From positions 2,604,001 through 2,668,000 of the forward strand of contig NZ_AP025483.1 in assembly GCF_024347455.1 (NCBI RefSeq): a DNA stretch of 64,000 bases, read 5' to 3'. Shown here piece by piece: positions 45,996 to 55,030 of this stretch; the first letter of the stretch is position 1, and each line of letters begins with the position of its first letter. The position numbers and the translations under genes were made by a program. The DNA comes from Vibrio echinoideorum. GTDB taxonomy: Bacteria; Pseudomonadota; Gammaproteobacteria; Enterobacterales; Vibrionaceae. The notes beneath the pieces were generated by a model. It made no database searches. It had not been told where the DNA came from and was given only the letters and a program-made list of their open reading frames with translations.

Positions 45996-46717
45996 CCCGT
46001 CAGGTTTTAGTCACTGGTGCCAGTAAAGGCATTGGTAAAGCGATCGCTATTCAACTCGCAAAAGACGGATTTGAAATCGCCGTTCATTACATGGGTGACA
46101 AGCAAGGTGCCGAAGATACCTTAAAGTCGATCACTGAATTGGGTGGCGCAGGACGTCTGATCCAATTCGATATCAGCAATCGCAGTGAATGCCGTGAAAC
46201 GCTTGAATCAGATATAGCTGAACATGGCGCTTACTATGGTGTAGTAAATAACGCGGGCATTACTCGTGATACGGCCTTCCCTGCCATGACGGAAGAAGAG
46301 TGGGATGGCGTGATCCATACCAATCTCGACAGCTTCTACAACGTACTTCACCCGTGCGTAATGCCTATGGTTCAAAAGCGTAAAGGCGGTCGAATCGTCA
46401 CTTTGGCGTCAGTATCAGGCATCATGGGCAACCGTGGCCAAACTAACTATGCCGCAGCAAAAGCGGGCGTAATTGGCGCAACTAAGTCTCTTGCTCTTGA
46501 GCTCCCAAAACGCAAGATCACGGTAAACTGTGTTGCTCCAGGCTTAATCGATACCGGTATGGTTGATGAGCTCGTGAAAGATCACGCTCTACCTCAAGTT
46601 CCACTGCGCCGCATGGGCGAGCCAGAAGAAGTGGCTGGCCTAGTCAGCTACCTAATGTCTGATATTGCAGGCTACGTCACTCGCCAAGTAATTTCAGTCA
46701 ATGGAGGCTTAGTATGA
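45992..46717 (+). CDS. apeQ: ApeQ, 3-ketoacyl-ACP reductase
   Basis: This 241-residue FabG-type short-chain dehydrogenase has the NAD(P) motif TGASKGIGKAIA, NNAGITRD, the catalytic Ser in LASVSGIMGN and the Tyr-x-x-x-Lys motif YAAAKAG. It reduces beta-keto groups after each condensation. ATGA overlaps occur on both sides, with apeP and apeR. Confidence 0.93.
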   Translation: MTRQVLVTGASKGIGKAIAIQLAKDGFEIAVHYMGDKQGAEDTLKSITELGGAGRLIQFDISNRSECRETLESDIAEHGAYYGVVNNAGITRDTAFPAMTEEEWDGVIHTNLDSFYNVLHPCVMPMVQKRKGGRIVTLASVSGIMGNRGQTNYAAAKAGVIGATKSLALELPKRKITVNCVAPGLIDTGMVDELVKDHALPQVPLRRMGEPEEVAGLVSYLMSDIAGYVTRQVISVNGGLV

Positions 46718-47937
46718 CCCACCGCGTTGTTGTAACTGGCATGTCTGGTGTTACTGCCTTTGGTAATGATTGGCAGCACATCGAGCCAAAACTGAAAGCG
46801 TGTGAAAATGCCACTCAATATATGCCAAGTTTTGAGCAATACGATGGCCTCAACACTAAACTAGCTGCGCCTATTGATGGCTTCCAATTACCAAAACACT
46901 ACAAACGTAAACAGGTACGAGGCATGGGTCGGGTTTCTCGCTTAGCCACTGTCGCGACTGAAGATGCTTTAACACAAGCCGGGGTGATTGAACATGATGT
47001 TCTAACTAACGGAGAAACGGGCATTGCCTACGGGTCTTCAACCGGCAGTACTGATGCCGTAGGTGCGTTTGGTGTGATGCTTAACGAGAAATCGACACGA
47101 GCAATCACAGCAACTACCTATGTTCAAATGATGCCACACACTGCCGCGGTCAACGTTGGACTGTTCTTTGGCTTGCGCGGACGCGTGATTCCCACCAGCA
47201 GTGCCTGCACTTCAGGAAGCCAAGCGATTGGTTACGCTTATGAAGCGATCAAACACGGCTACCAAACCGTGATGGTTGCTGGTGGTGGTGAAGAACTATG
47301 CCCAACTGAGTCTGCCGTTTTCGATACCCTTTTTGCTACCAGTTTAAAAAACGACACACCAGAAAAATCCCCTAGCCCTTACGACAGTGAGCGCGATGGT
47401 CTAGTCATCGGTGAAGGCGCTGGTACGCTTGTGCTCGAAGAGTATGAACATGCCGTCGCTCGCGGCGCAAAGATCTACGCTGAGATTGTCGGCTTTGCCA
47501 GCAACTGCGATGCGGCTCATGTGACCCAACCTCAAATGGAAACCATGCAAGTTTGTATGGAGAAAGCACTCAAAGACGCGCAACTTCCGGCTGAAAAGAT
47601 CGGTTATGTTTCTGCTCACGGTACTGCAACTGAAAAAGGCGATATTGCAGAAAGTAATGCTACAGCGAACATTTTCGGCGAAGTGCCAATCAGTTCATTG
47701 AAAAGCTACTTTGGTCATACGCTTGGTGCGTGTGGTGCAATTGAAGCTTGGTTAAGCCTAGAGATGATGCATTCAGGCTGGTTCAGTCCAACATTGAACC
47801 TTGAAAACATTGACGAACGCTGCGGTAAACTTGATTACATAACGGGCTCAGGCCGCGAACTGGATGTTGAATACCTAATGAGCAACAACTTTGCCTTTGG
47901 CGGGATCAACACTTCCATCATCTTCAAAAAAATCTAG
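46714..47937 (+). CDS. apeR: ApeR, second ketosynthase (FabF type)
   Basis: The 407-residue condensing enzyme has Cys in TSSACTSGSQAIGYA, His in VSAHGTATEKGD and His in KSYFGHTLGACGAIEA, so all three catalytic residues are present. It probably performs the first condensation on the aryl starter or a specialised chain step. ApeO:ApeC handles elongation. It is the last biosynthetic gene of the operon. Confidence 0.92.
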   Translation: MTHRVVVTGMSGVTAFGNDWQHIEPKLKACENATQYMPSFEQYDGLNTKLAAPIDGFQLPKHYKRKQVRGMGRVSRLATVATEDALTQAGVIEHDVLTNGETGIAYGSSTGSTDAVGAFGVMLNEKSTRAITATTYVQMMPHTAAVNVGLFFGLRGRVIPTSSACTSGSQAIGYAYEAIKHGYQTVMVAGGGEELCPTESAVFDTLFATSLKNDTPEKSPSPYDSERDGLVIGEGAGTLVLEEYEHAVARGAKIYAEIVGFASNCDAAHVTQPQMETMQVCMEKALKDAQLPAEKIGYVSAHGTATEKGDIAESNATANIFGEVPISSLKSYFGHTLGACGAIEAWLSLEMMHSGWFSPTLNLENIDERCGKLDYITGSGRELDVEYLMSNNFAFGGINTSIIFKKI

Positions 47938-47945
47938 GATAGATA

Positions 47946-48410
47946 ATGAAAAACTGGTTAGTTGTTGCTGTTGTCTTTTTACTCGCAGGTTGCAGTGCTC
48001 CGAAGTATTCGGGCAATGCACTTCCTGAAGCAAACAACATCGAAAATATCACGATCGTGGAAGATGTAAAAACGCGCAGCATTTTCCTCGATTCCATGCT
48101 CGACTGGTGCCTGAACAATCAGGTGAAATGTAAAGTCGTTGCAGACGGTTCAGAACATAACCCAGAGGATATTACGCTTGATTACGTCTCTCGTTGGAGT
48201 TGGGATTTCAGAACCTTTGTGGCAGACGCTAAGATCTCAGCTTATCAAGATCAACAGCGCGTAGGCAACGTAGAATTTAAAGCACCTAATAGCGGCAATT
48301 TATCAAAGTTTGGCGACGATATGGAACGCATTAAAGCGATGATGGATATCTTGTTCGATAAGAAAACAGCGGCTCAAGCGACCCAACTGATTGCTGACGA
48401 CAAGCTATAA
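47946..48410 (+). CDS. Lipoprotein at the end of the APE operon
   Basis: The 154-residue protein has lipobox MKNWLVVAVVFLLAGCSAP (Cys16). The mature domain has IENITIVEDVKTRSIFLDSMLDWCLNNQVKC and a mixed alpha/beta pattern. It begins 8 bp after apeR and precedes a strong terminator, so it is co-transcribed. I do not recognise its function. It resembles small lipoproteins found beside lipid-export genes, but the alternative that it is an unrelated neighbour cannot be ruled out. Confidence 0.75.
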   Translation: MKNWLVVAVVFLLAGCSAPKYSGNALPEANNIENITIVEDVKTRSIFLDSMLDWCLNNQVKCKVVADGSEHNPEDITLDYVSRWSWDFRTFVADAKISAYQDQQRVGNVEFKAPNSGNLSKFGDDMERIKAMMDILFDKKTAAQATQLIADDKL

Positions 48411-48433
48411 CGAATCCAGTTCTGATCAGCAGA

Positions 48434-48497
48434 GTTCGGATCGACAAAGCTCTAATCGAAAAAGTTCTAATCGGCAAAGCTCTAAGCGACGAAGCTC
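48434..48497. repeat. Four imperfect 15-bp direct repeats
   Basis: Units of the form GYTCTAATCGRCAAA (GTTCGGATCGACAAA, GCTCTAATCGAAAAA, GTTCTAATCGGCAAA, GCTCTAAGCGACGAA), plus a partial fifth, lie between the lipoprotein stop and the terminator. No coding role is visible. Confidence 0.8.
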
Positions 48498-48506
48498 AAG
48501 ACAAAT

Positions 48507-48542
48507 AAAAAGGGTCAGTAACCAAGTTACTGACCCTTTTTT
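48507..48542. terminator. Bidirectional terminator between the APE operon and gltX
   Basis: A 15-bp stem (AAAGGGTCAGTAAC / GTTACTGACCCTTT with loop CAA) has A- and T-runs at both sides. It serves the plus-strand APE operon and minus-strand gltX. Confidence 0.93.
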
Positions 48543-48563
48543 GTGAATCTAGCAATCGCTCAA

Positions 48564-49991
48564 TTAAGCGTTAGCTTCACGCTCAGCGATGAACTCAAGA
48601 GCCATCTTGATACGAGCGATTACGCGCTCTTTACCAACAAGCTCCATTACTGCATCAACAGAAGGAGACTGACCGCCACCTGTTACTGCTACGCGAAGTG
48701 GCATACCGATTTTACCCATGCCGATCTCTAGCTCTTCACATACTGCTGCAATCACACCATCTTTGATGTTTGCAGTAGTGAAATCTTCAAGTGCTTCAAC
48801 CTTAGCAAGAGCAAGCTCTAGTGGGCCTTTAGCAACACCACGTAGGTGCTTCTTCGCTGCGCCAGCTTCAAACTCAGAGAAATCTTCGTAGAAGTAACGA
48901 GACTGCTCAGCAAGTTCGATAAGCGTATTACAACGCTCGCCAACTAGCTTGATCACTTCAGTGATCGCTGGGCCGTTTGTTGTATCGATCTTCTGTGCGT
49001 CTAGGTGCCATTGCAGGTATTTTGCAACATACTCAGGCTCAGAAGTCTTGATGTAATGGTTGTTCAACCAAAGTAGCTTTTCAGTGTTGAATGCAGATGC
49101 AGACTTGCTGATTGCTTTAAGGCTGAAGAACTCAATCATCTCTTCTTGAGAGAAGATCTCTTGGTCACCGTGAGACCAACCTAAACGAACTAGGTAGTTG
49201 TTCAGCGCATTTGGTAGGTAACCTTCGTCGCGGTATTGCATTACAGAAACAGCACCGTGACGCTTAGAAAGTTTCGCACCGTCATCACCAAGAATCATTG
49301 CACAGTGAGCGAAAGTTGGGACTGGCGCGCCTAGTGCTTCATAGATGTTGATTTGACGAGGTGTGTTGTTGATGTGGTCTTCACCACGAACAACGTGTGT
49401 AATACCCATATCCCAGTCATCCACTACAACCACGAAGTTGTATGTTGGTGCGCCGTCTGTACGACGAATGATTAGGTCATCAAGTTGGCTGTTAGAGATT
49501 TCAATGCGACCACGGATTTGGTCATCAAATACTACACTGCCTTCTTTAGGGTTACGGAAACGGATAACGCATGCATCACCTTCTTTTGCTGCTTCGTTTG
49601 CTGCAACAATTTTAGGGTGGTTAGCATCGTAACGAGCCATTTCTTTGTTTTCTTCTTGTACTGCACGAATCTCATCAAGCAGTTCTTTAGACGCGTAGCA
49701 TTTGAATGCTTTGTCTTCAGCAAGTAGCTTATCAACCATTTCGTTGTAACGGTCAAAACGCTTAGATTGGTAGTAAGGACCTTCATCCCATTCCATACCC
49801 ATCCATTGCATGCCTTCTAGAATTGCATCAACCGCTTCTTGAGAGTTACGCTCAAGGTCCGTGTCTTCGATACGAAGAACGAATTCACCACCTTGGTTCT
49901 TAGCGAATAGCCAAGAGTAAAGTGCAGTACGTGCACCACCAACGTGAAGATAGCCAGTTGGGCTAGGAGCAAAACGAGTTTTAACCGTCAT
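48564..49991 (-). CDS. gltX: GltX, glutamyl-tRNA synthetase
   Basis: The 475-residue class I synthetase has the HIGH-type motif [20 protein letters not shown] at the N-terminus and the KMSKS-type motif [12 protein letters not shown] mid-protein. The C-terminal anticodon-binding domain is complete. It charges tRNA-Glu with glutamate. It is a housekeeping gene flanked by accessory loci, useful as a clade marker. The 49992-50292 space upstream holds its promoter and nothing else I recognise. Confidence 0.97.
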   Translation of the reverse strand: MTVKTRFAPSPTGYLHVGGARTALYSWLFAKNQGGEFVLRIEDTDLERNSQEAVDAILEGMQWMGMEWDEGPYYQSKRFDRYNEMVDKLLAEDKAFKCYASKELLDEIRAVQEENKEMARYDANHPKIVAANEAAKEGDACVIRFRNPKEGSVVFDDQIRGRIEISNSQLDDLIIRRTDGAPTYNFVVVVDDWDMGITHVVRGEDHINNTPRQINIYEALGAPVPTFAHCAMILGDDGAKLSKRHGAVSVMQYRDEGYLPNALNNYLVRLGWSHGDQEIFSQEEMIEFFSLKAISKSASAFNTEKLLWLNNHYIKTSEPEYVAKYLQWHLDAQKIDTTNGPAITEVIKLVGERCNTLIELAEQSRYFYEDFSEFEAGAAKKHLRGVAKGPLELALAKVEALEDFTTANIKDGVIAAVCEELEIGMGKIGMPLRVAVTGGGQSPSVDAVMELVGKERVIARIKMALEFIAEREANA

Positions 49992-50296
49992 TTAAATACC
50001 TTGATTATGTAGGTGATTCTTTTAGTGGGGTCTATTACAAAGTCTGTAATAGCCAAATATCACTAAATTTTGGGCGCTATTTTATCACCACCGCTTAAAT
50101 CTACAATCAATAGTGAATGATTAATGCGCTGTTGTTGTACGAAAGCGAGTGTAGAAAGGCTAAATTCAGCTTCGATATAGCAAATCTATAGCCTGAGCCA
50201 ATAAATTATAGCCACGCTTTTCTTTAACTCACGCTTATTTCATCAACGTACCCCACCCATTCATATGCCACCAAGATCAATTTTTTAAATTTATGT

Positions 50297-50327
50297 TTGA
50301 CCTTACCCTTACGGTAAGGTTTATGTT
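50297..50327 (+). promoter_or_regulatory. CueR/MerR-type copper promoter and operator of copA
   Basis: A -35 TTGACC (50297-50302) and -10 TATGTT (50322-50327) are held 19 bp apart, the long spacer typical of MerR-family promoters. The spacer contains the perfect palindrome ACCTTACC-N5-GGTAAGGT (50300-50320). CueR itself is not in this window. Confidence 0.92.
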
Positions 50328-50355
50328 GGGTGTAGATGAGAATTGGAGTATCGAT

Positions 50356-53106
50356 ATGAACCATTACACTACCGCACTCAACGGCCTAAATTGCATGGGT
50401 TGCGCGAAGAAAGTCCGCACCCTGTTTGATGATTTCGATAACACGACGATCAACGACATATCGCCGACGTACATCGATATTTCGACTCCTTTTAGCCACG
50501 TTGAACTCAACGAACAGTTAGCGACCCTTAGTTATTCCATGGGTAATTCGATGCATCTATCATTATCAGGACTCAGCTGTGGTAAGTGCGTGAGCAAACT
50601 GACTCAAGCGCTTGAGCAGACCGAGCAAATATCAGACCTAGAAATCAGCAAATATGAATTGTCGTTGGTTACTTTGCTTGCAGAATCAGAGCTTATTGCG
50701 CTGATCGAAAGCGTGGGTTATCACGCGACTCCCTACTCTGAAGTTAATGACCTTTTATCGAGTTCAGATTCAAAAGAAGATAAAAAACCAGCGCCCGTAG
50801 AACCGACACAAGCTAAACCTGCTGCTAGCCAATATACCTATCACCTTGTTCTTGAAGGAATGACATGTGCGAGTTGCGTTTCTTCGGTAGAGAAAGCGTT
50901 GAAAAAGAATGAGTTCGTCGACCAAGCTCAGATCAACCTCGCTGAACAGACAGCCTTGGTCTTCACGTCTAAAACACGTGACGTCATCGAGAACGCTCTC
51001 ATAGAATCGGTAAAAACCGCAGGTTATGGTGCGGAGTTCGTTGATGACGCGGCGACTCAACAACAAAAACAGCAAGAACAACAACTTCGTACCCAAAAAG
51101 CTTTCCTAAAGAATTCAGTAAGCGCGCTGCTTATCGGTGCTCCACTGATGGCGTGGGGTCTGTTTGGTGGCAACATGACTATTGCTACATTTAACGACCA
51201 ATTGGCTTGGGGATTGGTTGGTGTGGTCTGTTTGATACTGCTTGCGACCTCGGGACGCAGCTTCTTCACGAATGCTTGGCAGTCTCTCATGCATAAGCGT
51301 GCGACCATGGATACCTTGGTCGCTTTAGGCACGGGTGCAGCATGGTTCTATTCAATGCTGGTTGTACTGATTCCATCATGGTTCCCAGAACCATCGCGTC
51401 ATGTCTATTTTGAAGCAAGTGCAATGATTATCGGCCTTATCTCTTTAGGACACTACATTGAAGCCAAAGCCAAAGCACGCACCACCAAATCTTTACAGGC
51501 ACTGATTAACTTACAGCCTCAAAAAGCCGTGGTTATCGTCGATGGTAAAGAACAGACCATCGCCGTCGAAGCCATTCAAGTCGGTATGCAAGTGCGTGTA
51601 AAACCGGGAGAAAAAGTCCCTGTCGATGGCGTTGTGGTTTCGGGTGAATCCTACATCGATGAATCAATGCTGACCGGCGAACCGCTTCCCAACGTTAAAT
51701 TGATTAATGATGGCGTTTCAGCAGGTACCATTAATGGTGATGGCAGCTTAGTGATTGAAGCGACTGGAATTGGCTCAAGCACCATGCTGGCTCGAATCAT
51801 TCAGATGGTTCGCCAAGCACAAAGCAGCAAACCTGCGATTGCTAAGCTTGCCGATTCTATCTCGGCCGTGTTCGTACCTGTTGTGGTCGCAATCGCCGCC
51901 ATTGCCGCCTTAGTTTGGTTTCTTGTTGGCCCGCAACCTAGTGCAAGTTACATGCTCGTGGTATCAACCACTGTACTGATCATCGCCTGTCCATGTGCCT
52001 TGGGCCTAGCAACGCCGCTCTCAATTACTGTCGGCGTTGGCAAAGCAGCAGAGTTTGGCGTCTTGATCAAAGATGCTGATGTGTTGCAATCTGCCAGTAA
52101 AATCGATGCCGTCGTGTTTGATAAAACAGGCACCCTGACCCAAGGTAAGCCAACCGTTCAGCAAGCCTTTTATGGCGATTTACCAGAGCAAGAACTGCTG
52201 GCTTACGCCTATTCGGTAGAGGTAGGGTCAGAACACCCCCTAGCGAAAGCCGTCTGCCAATATGCAGAAAGCTTACAAGTTTCGGCACTACCCCATAGCG
52301 AATTCGAAAACCAACGAGGGTTAGGAGTACAAGCAATAATTAACGGCAAGAACGTTCAAGCCGGCTCACTTAAGTACCTCACTCAACTTGGCATTGAGAC
52401 TGAAATTGGCGCGGACTTTATTGAGCTTTGCCGCTCACAGGCATGGACACCAATCTTCGTTGTAATCGATCAAAAACTGGAAGGCATATTTGGTATTTCA
52501 GACGCATTAAAAATAGATAGCAAGCAAGCCATTGCTCAACTAAAATCCGCCGGAATTCACACCGTGCTATTAACAGGCGACAACGATTCTGTTGCTCAAG
52601 CGATAGGTAAAAGCGTCGGTATCGACGAGGTTATCTCGGAAGTACTTCCAGAGCAGAAAGCTCAACATATTGTTCAGCTTCAACAACAATATAAGAGCGT
52701 TGCCATGGTTGGAGATGGTATTAACGACGCGCCAGCACTGGCTCAGGCGGATATAGGTATAGCAATGGGCAGTGGCAGCGATGTCGCAATCGAGAGTGCG
52801 CAAATGACACTACTCAACTCATCGCCATTATCAGTTAGCAACGCGATCGAGCTATCCCAAGCTACAGTTAGAAACATGAAGCAAAACCTATTTGGTGCCT
52901 TTATCTATAACTCGCTTGGTATTCCGATAGCGGCTGGTGTGCTCTACCCATTCTTTGGATTTTTGCTAAGCCCTGTCGTTGCAGGCGCTGCGATGGCAAT
53001 GTCGTCAATTACGGTAGTAAGCAATGCCAACAGGCTGAGACTGTTCAAGCCCACTCATTCTAATATCAACAAAAATCATATTCATGAGGTTCACCATGAT
53101 TCGTAA
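50356..53106 (+). CDS. copA: CopA, copper-exporting P1B-type ATPase
   Basis: The start at 50356 ([16 protein letters not shown]) follows a GGAG site. An upstream in-frame ATG overlaps the promoter and is rejected. The 916-residue protein has three N-terminal metal-binding CxxC modules (CMGC, CGKC, CASC). It also has the TGE actuator motif, membrane Cys-Pro-Cys at 545-547, the phosphorylated DKTGT (Asp589), SEHPLAK and [10 protein letters not shown]. It pumps Cu(I) out of the cytosol. It is copper-induced through the upstream operator. Its stop overlaps the start of the following DUF411 gene. Confidence 0.95.
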   Translation: MNHYTTALNGLNCMGCAKKVRTLFDDFDNTTINDISPTYIDISTPFSHVELNEQLATLSYSMGNSMHLSLSGLSCGKCVSKLTQALEQTEQISDLEISKYELSLVTLLAESELIALIESVGYHATPYSEVNDLLSSSDSKEDKKPAPVEPTQAKPAASQYTYHLVLEGMTCASCVSSVEKALKKNEFVDQAQINLAEQTALVFTSKTRDVIENALIESVKTAGYGAEFVDDAATQQQKQQEQQLRTQKAFLKNSVSALLIGAPLMAWGLFGGNMTIATFNDQLAWGLVGVVCLILLATSGRSFFTNAWQSLMHKRATMDTLVALGTGAAWFYSMLVVLIPSWFPEPSRHVYFEASAMIIGLISLGHYIEAKAKARTTKSLQALINLQPQKAVVIVDGKEQTIAVEAIQVGMQVRVKPGEKVPVDGVVVSGESYIDESMLTGEPLPNVKLINDGVSAGTINGDGSLVIEATGIGSSTMLARIIQMVRQAQSSKPAIAKLADSISAVFVPVVVAIAAIAALVWFLVGPQPSASYMLVVSTTVLIIACPCALGLATPLSITVGVGKAAEFGVLIKDADVLQSASKIDAVVFDKTGTLTQGKPTVQQAFYGDLPEQELLAYAYSVEVGSEHPLAKAVCQYAESLQVSALPHSEFENQRGLGVQAIINGKNVQAGSLKYLTQLGIETEIGADFIELCRSQAWTPIFVVIDQKLEGIFGISDALKIDSKQAIAQLKSAGIHTVLLTGDNDSVAQAIGKSVGIDEVISEVLPEQKAQHIVQLQQQYKSVAMVGDGINDAPALAQADIGIAMGSGSDVAIESAQMTLLNSSPLSVSNAIELSQATVRNMKQNLFGAFIYNSLGIPIAAGVLYPFFGFLLSPVVAGAAMAMSSITVVSNANRLRLFKPTHSNINKNHIHEVHHDS

Positions 53107-53536
53107 AGTTATGACTCTTACTGCACTCGCCGCTATTTCAGGACAAGCGTTAGCTACTGATGTTCTAAACCACAAATCACCATACTGCGGCTGCTGCACA
53201 GCATGGACTGAACATATGCAAGATGCCGGGTTCGATGTCACAGAGAAGCTCCACGATGACATGAATCCAATCAAACAAAAGCTAGGTGTAACGCCAGAGC
53301 TTGCTTCTTGCCACACGGCAGAGATCGACGGTTACGTATTTGAAGGGCACATTCCAGCAGAAGACGTGAAAGCCTTTTTAGAAAACCCACCACGTAATGC
53401 GATTGGCTTGGCTGTTCCTGGCATGCCAATGGGCTCTCCGGGCATGGAGCATGGCGATAAGAAAGACGAGTATTCTGTGTACGCGTTTAACGAGAAAGGT
53501 CAGGTGTTTGAATACCGTCATTACAATGGTAATTAG
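53096..53536 (+). CDS. Periplasmic DUF411 metal-binding protein
   Basis: The start at 53096 (MIRKVMTLT, 146 residues) is used because GAGG lies 6 bp ahead. It overlaps the end of copA by 11 bp, so it is in the same copper operon. A signal peptide runs to about residue 20 (GQALA). The DUF411 core contains [34 protein letters not shown] and a Met-rich segment ([14 protein letters not shown]) typical of copper ligands. It likely binds or traffics copper in the periplasm. Confidence 0.9.
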   Translation: MIRKVMTLTALAAISGQALATDVLNHKSPYCGCCTAWTEHMQDAGFDVTEKLHDDMNPIKQKLGVTPELASCHTAEIDGYVFEGHIPAEDVKAFLENPPRNAIGLAVPGMPMGSPGMEHGDKKDEYSVYAFNEKGQVFEYRHYNGN

Positions 53537-53583
53537 AACGTAAAGAGACGGGCACAAAGCAATATTTAAAAAGCCATGAAAAT

Positions 53584-53640
53584 AGAGCCTAGCATTAGGT
53601 AAACCCAAGACTGTGGTTTACTTGCTAGGCTCTTTGCTTT
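53584..53640 (+). terminator. Terminator hairpin after the copper operon
   Basis: The 11-bp outer arms (AGAGCCTAGCA / TGCTAGGCTCT) enclose a second stem (GTAAACC / GGTTTAC) and lead into TTTGCTTTT. It may also serve the minus-strand gene at 53783. Confidence 0.8.
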
Positions 53641-53782
53641 TGGACAGTAAAGCAAATCTTGTAGCGGTACCAACCGGGCTGTTAGTGCTGCTATGTTTTC
53701 GTCGCTAGTCAACAAAAAACTAATGAACGAATAAGCTCACTTGGCTAATAATCGAATCGACTAAATAGCCAAGTGAATCGGC

Positions 53783-54496
53783 TTAGAAGCCGTAAGAAGC
53801 GCCAAATACGAATGCGTTGTTCTGCTTAGAAGCACCGTTTGCGAAATCTACACCGTTAGCTTGGCTACGGAACTCAAAGTAAGGTTGAACACCTTGACGA
53901 GTCCATGTTGCACGTAACTCGTGGTCCATCGCTTCTGCATCAATCATGTATACGTTGTTGTAGCTAAGCGCTAGGTCTGCATTCACTGTGTAAGCAATGC
54001 GGTTATCCATGCGGTAGTCTGTGTCAGCATTAGCAGAAGTATCATCGATGTGTGCACGAGTACGGTTGCTAATAGAGATACCGTTATCGAAGTTGTAGCC
54101 GATCTTAACTAATGGACGGAACTGAATGCTCTCACCCGCAGAGAATAGATGTTGGTAACCAGCAGCTACCCATAATTTATCAGTAATATTGAAAGATTGC
54201 TCACCACCGACAGTGATGCCAGGAGTATTGTTACCTGTTGTTGGTGCACCACCAGTTTCAGCTGAAGTCAGGCCTTCAAGCTCACCCAATTGGATGCCAT
54301 CAAACTCAGAGTAAACCGTGAAGCCGCCTAGAGAGTTGTCAAACGTGTGACCAGCTTCTAGCGTAGAAGTCATATCAGAACCGTGGATACGGCCGTCATC
54401 GTGAATTTGAATGTTACCTGTTACGTAAGAAGAACCAGCGAAAGCACTAGAAGCGAAAGCAAGAGAAAGAGCACTTAGAGCGATAATTTTTTTCAT
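53783..54496 (-). CDS. KdgM-family small outer-membrane porin
   Basis: The 237-residue protein has signal peptide MKKIIALSALSLAFASSAFA. The body has alternating beta strands and ends with aromatic NNAFVFGASYGF, the C-terminal Phe of outer-membrane barrels. Length and strand pattern suit the 12-stranded KdgM/NanC/OmpL group, which pass oligosaccharides such as oligogalacturonides. The substrate here is unknown. It lies next to, but on the same strand and downstream of, the chitobiase gene, 534 bp away. Confidence 0.75.
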   Translation of the reverse strand: MKKIIALSALSLAFASSAFAGSSYVTGNIQIHDDGRIHGSDMTSTLEAGHTFDNSLGGFTVYSEFDGIQLGELEGLTSAETGGAPTTGNNTPGITVGGEQSFNITDKLWVAAGYQHLFSAGESIQFRPLVKIGYNFDNGISISNRTRAHIDDTSANADTDYRMDNRIAYTVNADLALSYNNVYMIDAEAMDHELRATWTRQGVQPYFEFRSQANGVDFANGASKQNNAFVFGASYGF

Positions 54497-54953
54497 AGTA
54501 AACTGCCTTAGTTTGATTTTTCAGCGGCACATCTTCGGTACATCATTCACCTTCACCGCTTGAGTAGTTGGTAGCCTCCCTGGCATGAAATCTATGTTGC
54601 TCGAATTAATTTGCGTTTCAAAATAAAAGAGTGGACAGAGTGATCTCTCTCACTATCAAAAAAGAACAAGTTATTTAACACATTAAAATCAGTCACTTAA
54701 AAACATAAAAATTGATAAAAAACTCAAGACGCAAAAACGTACAGATCAAGATCACATTATTTTACGACGCAAAATTAGATTCGGTTAGTTCAATCACATC
54801 TGATTTAGAGTTTTTTATAGGGGACTTATTTTTTGAAGAGAATAATGAGAAGCCCGTCACTTTTGCGACGAAACTCACCTTATGTGCATTGTTGACGATA
54901 TAAACAAAGACGGTTTCTATATGTTTCAGTTTAAGAGAAAGACTTAACTCGCC
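54497..54953. other. AT-rich leader and spacer of the KdgM-like gene
   Basis: This space carries the promoter region of the KdgM-like gene. A 63-codon open frame at 54712-54903 has no ribosome binding site and poor coding character. I see nothing else that I can support. Confidence 0.5.
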
Positions 54954-54957
54954 TTAA

Positions 54958-55016
54958 ACAAAAAGAGCTCCCGCTTTTTATCTAAGTAAGATAATAGCTA
55001 GAGAGCCCTTTTGTTA
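54958..55016 (-). terminator. Probable terminator after the chitobiase gene
   Basis: An imperfect long stem (AACAAAA...GAGCTC pairing with GAGAGC...TTTTGTT) with an inner hairpin (TTATCT / AGATAA) lies 15 bp beyond the stop. It is followed on the minus strand by TTTTTGTTT. Confidence 0.55.
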
Positions 55017-55030
55017 ATGTTGCTTATCGA

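Noticed and set aside
50293..50355. Longer CopA start at 50293
   Set aside because: It would place the start codon within the MerR-type promoter upstream of the transcription start.
54712..54903. 63-codon open frame upstream of the KdgM-like gene
   Set aside because: It has no ribosome binding site, lies in AT-rich spacer and has no recognisable protein features.
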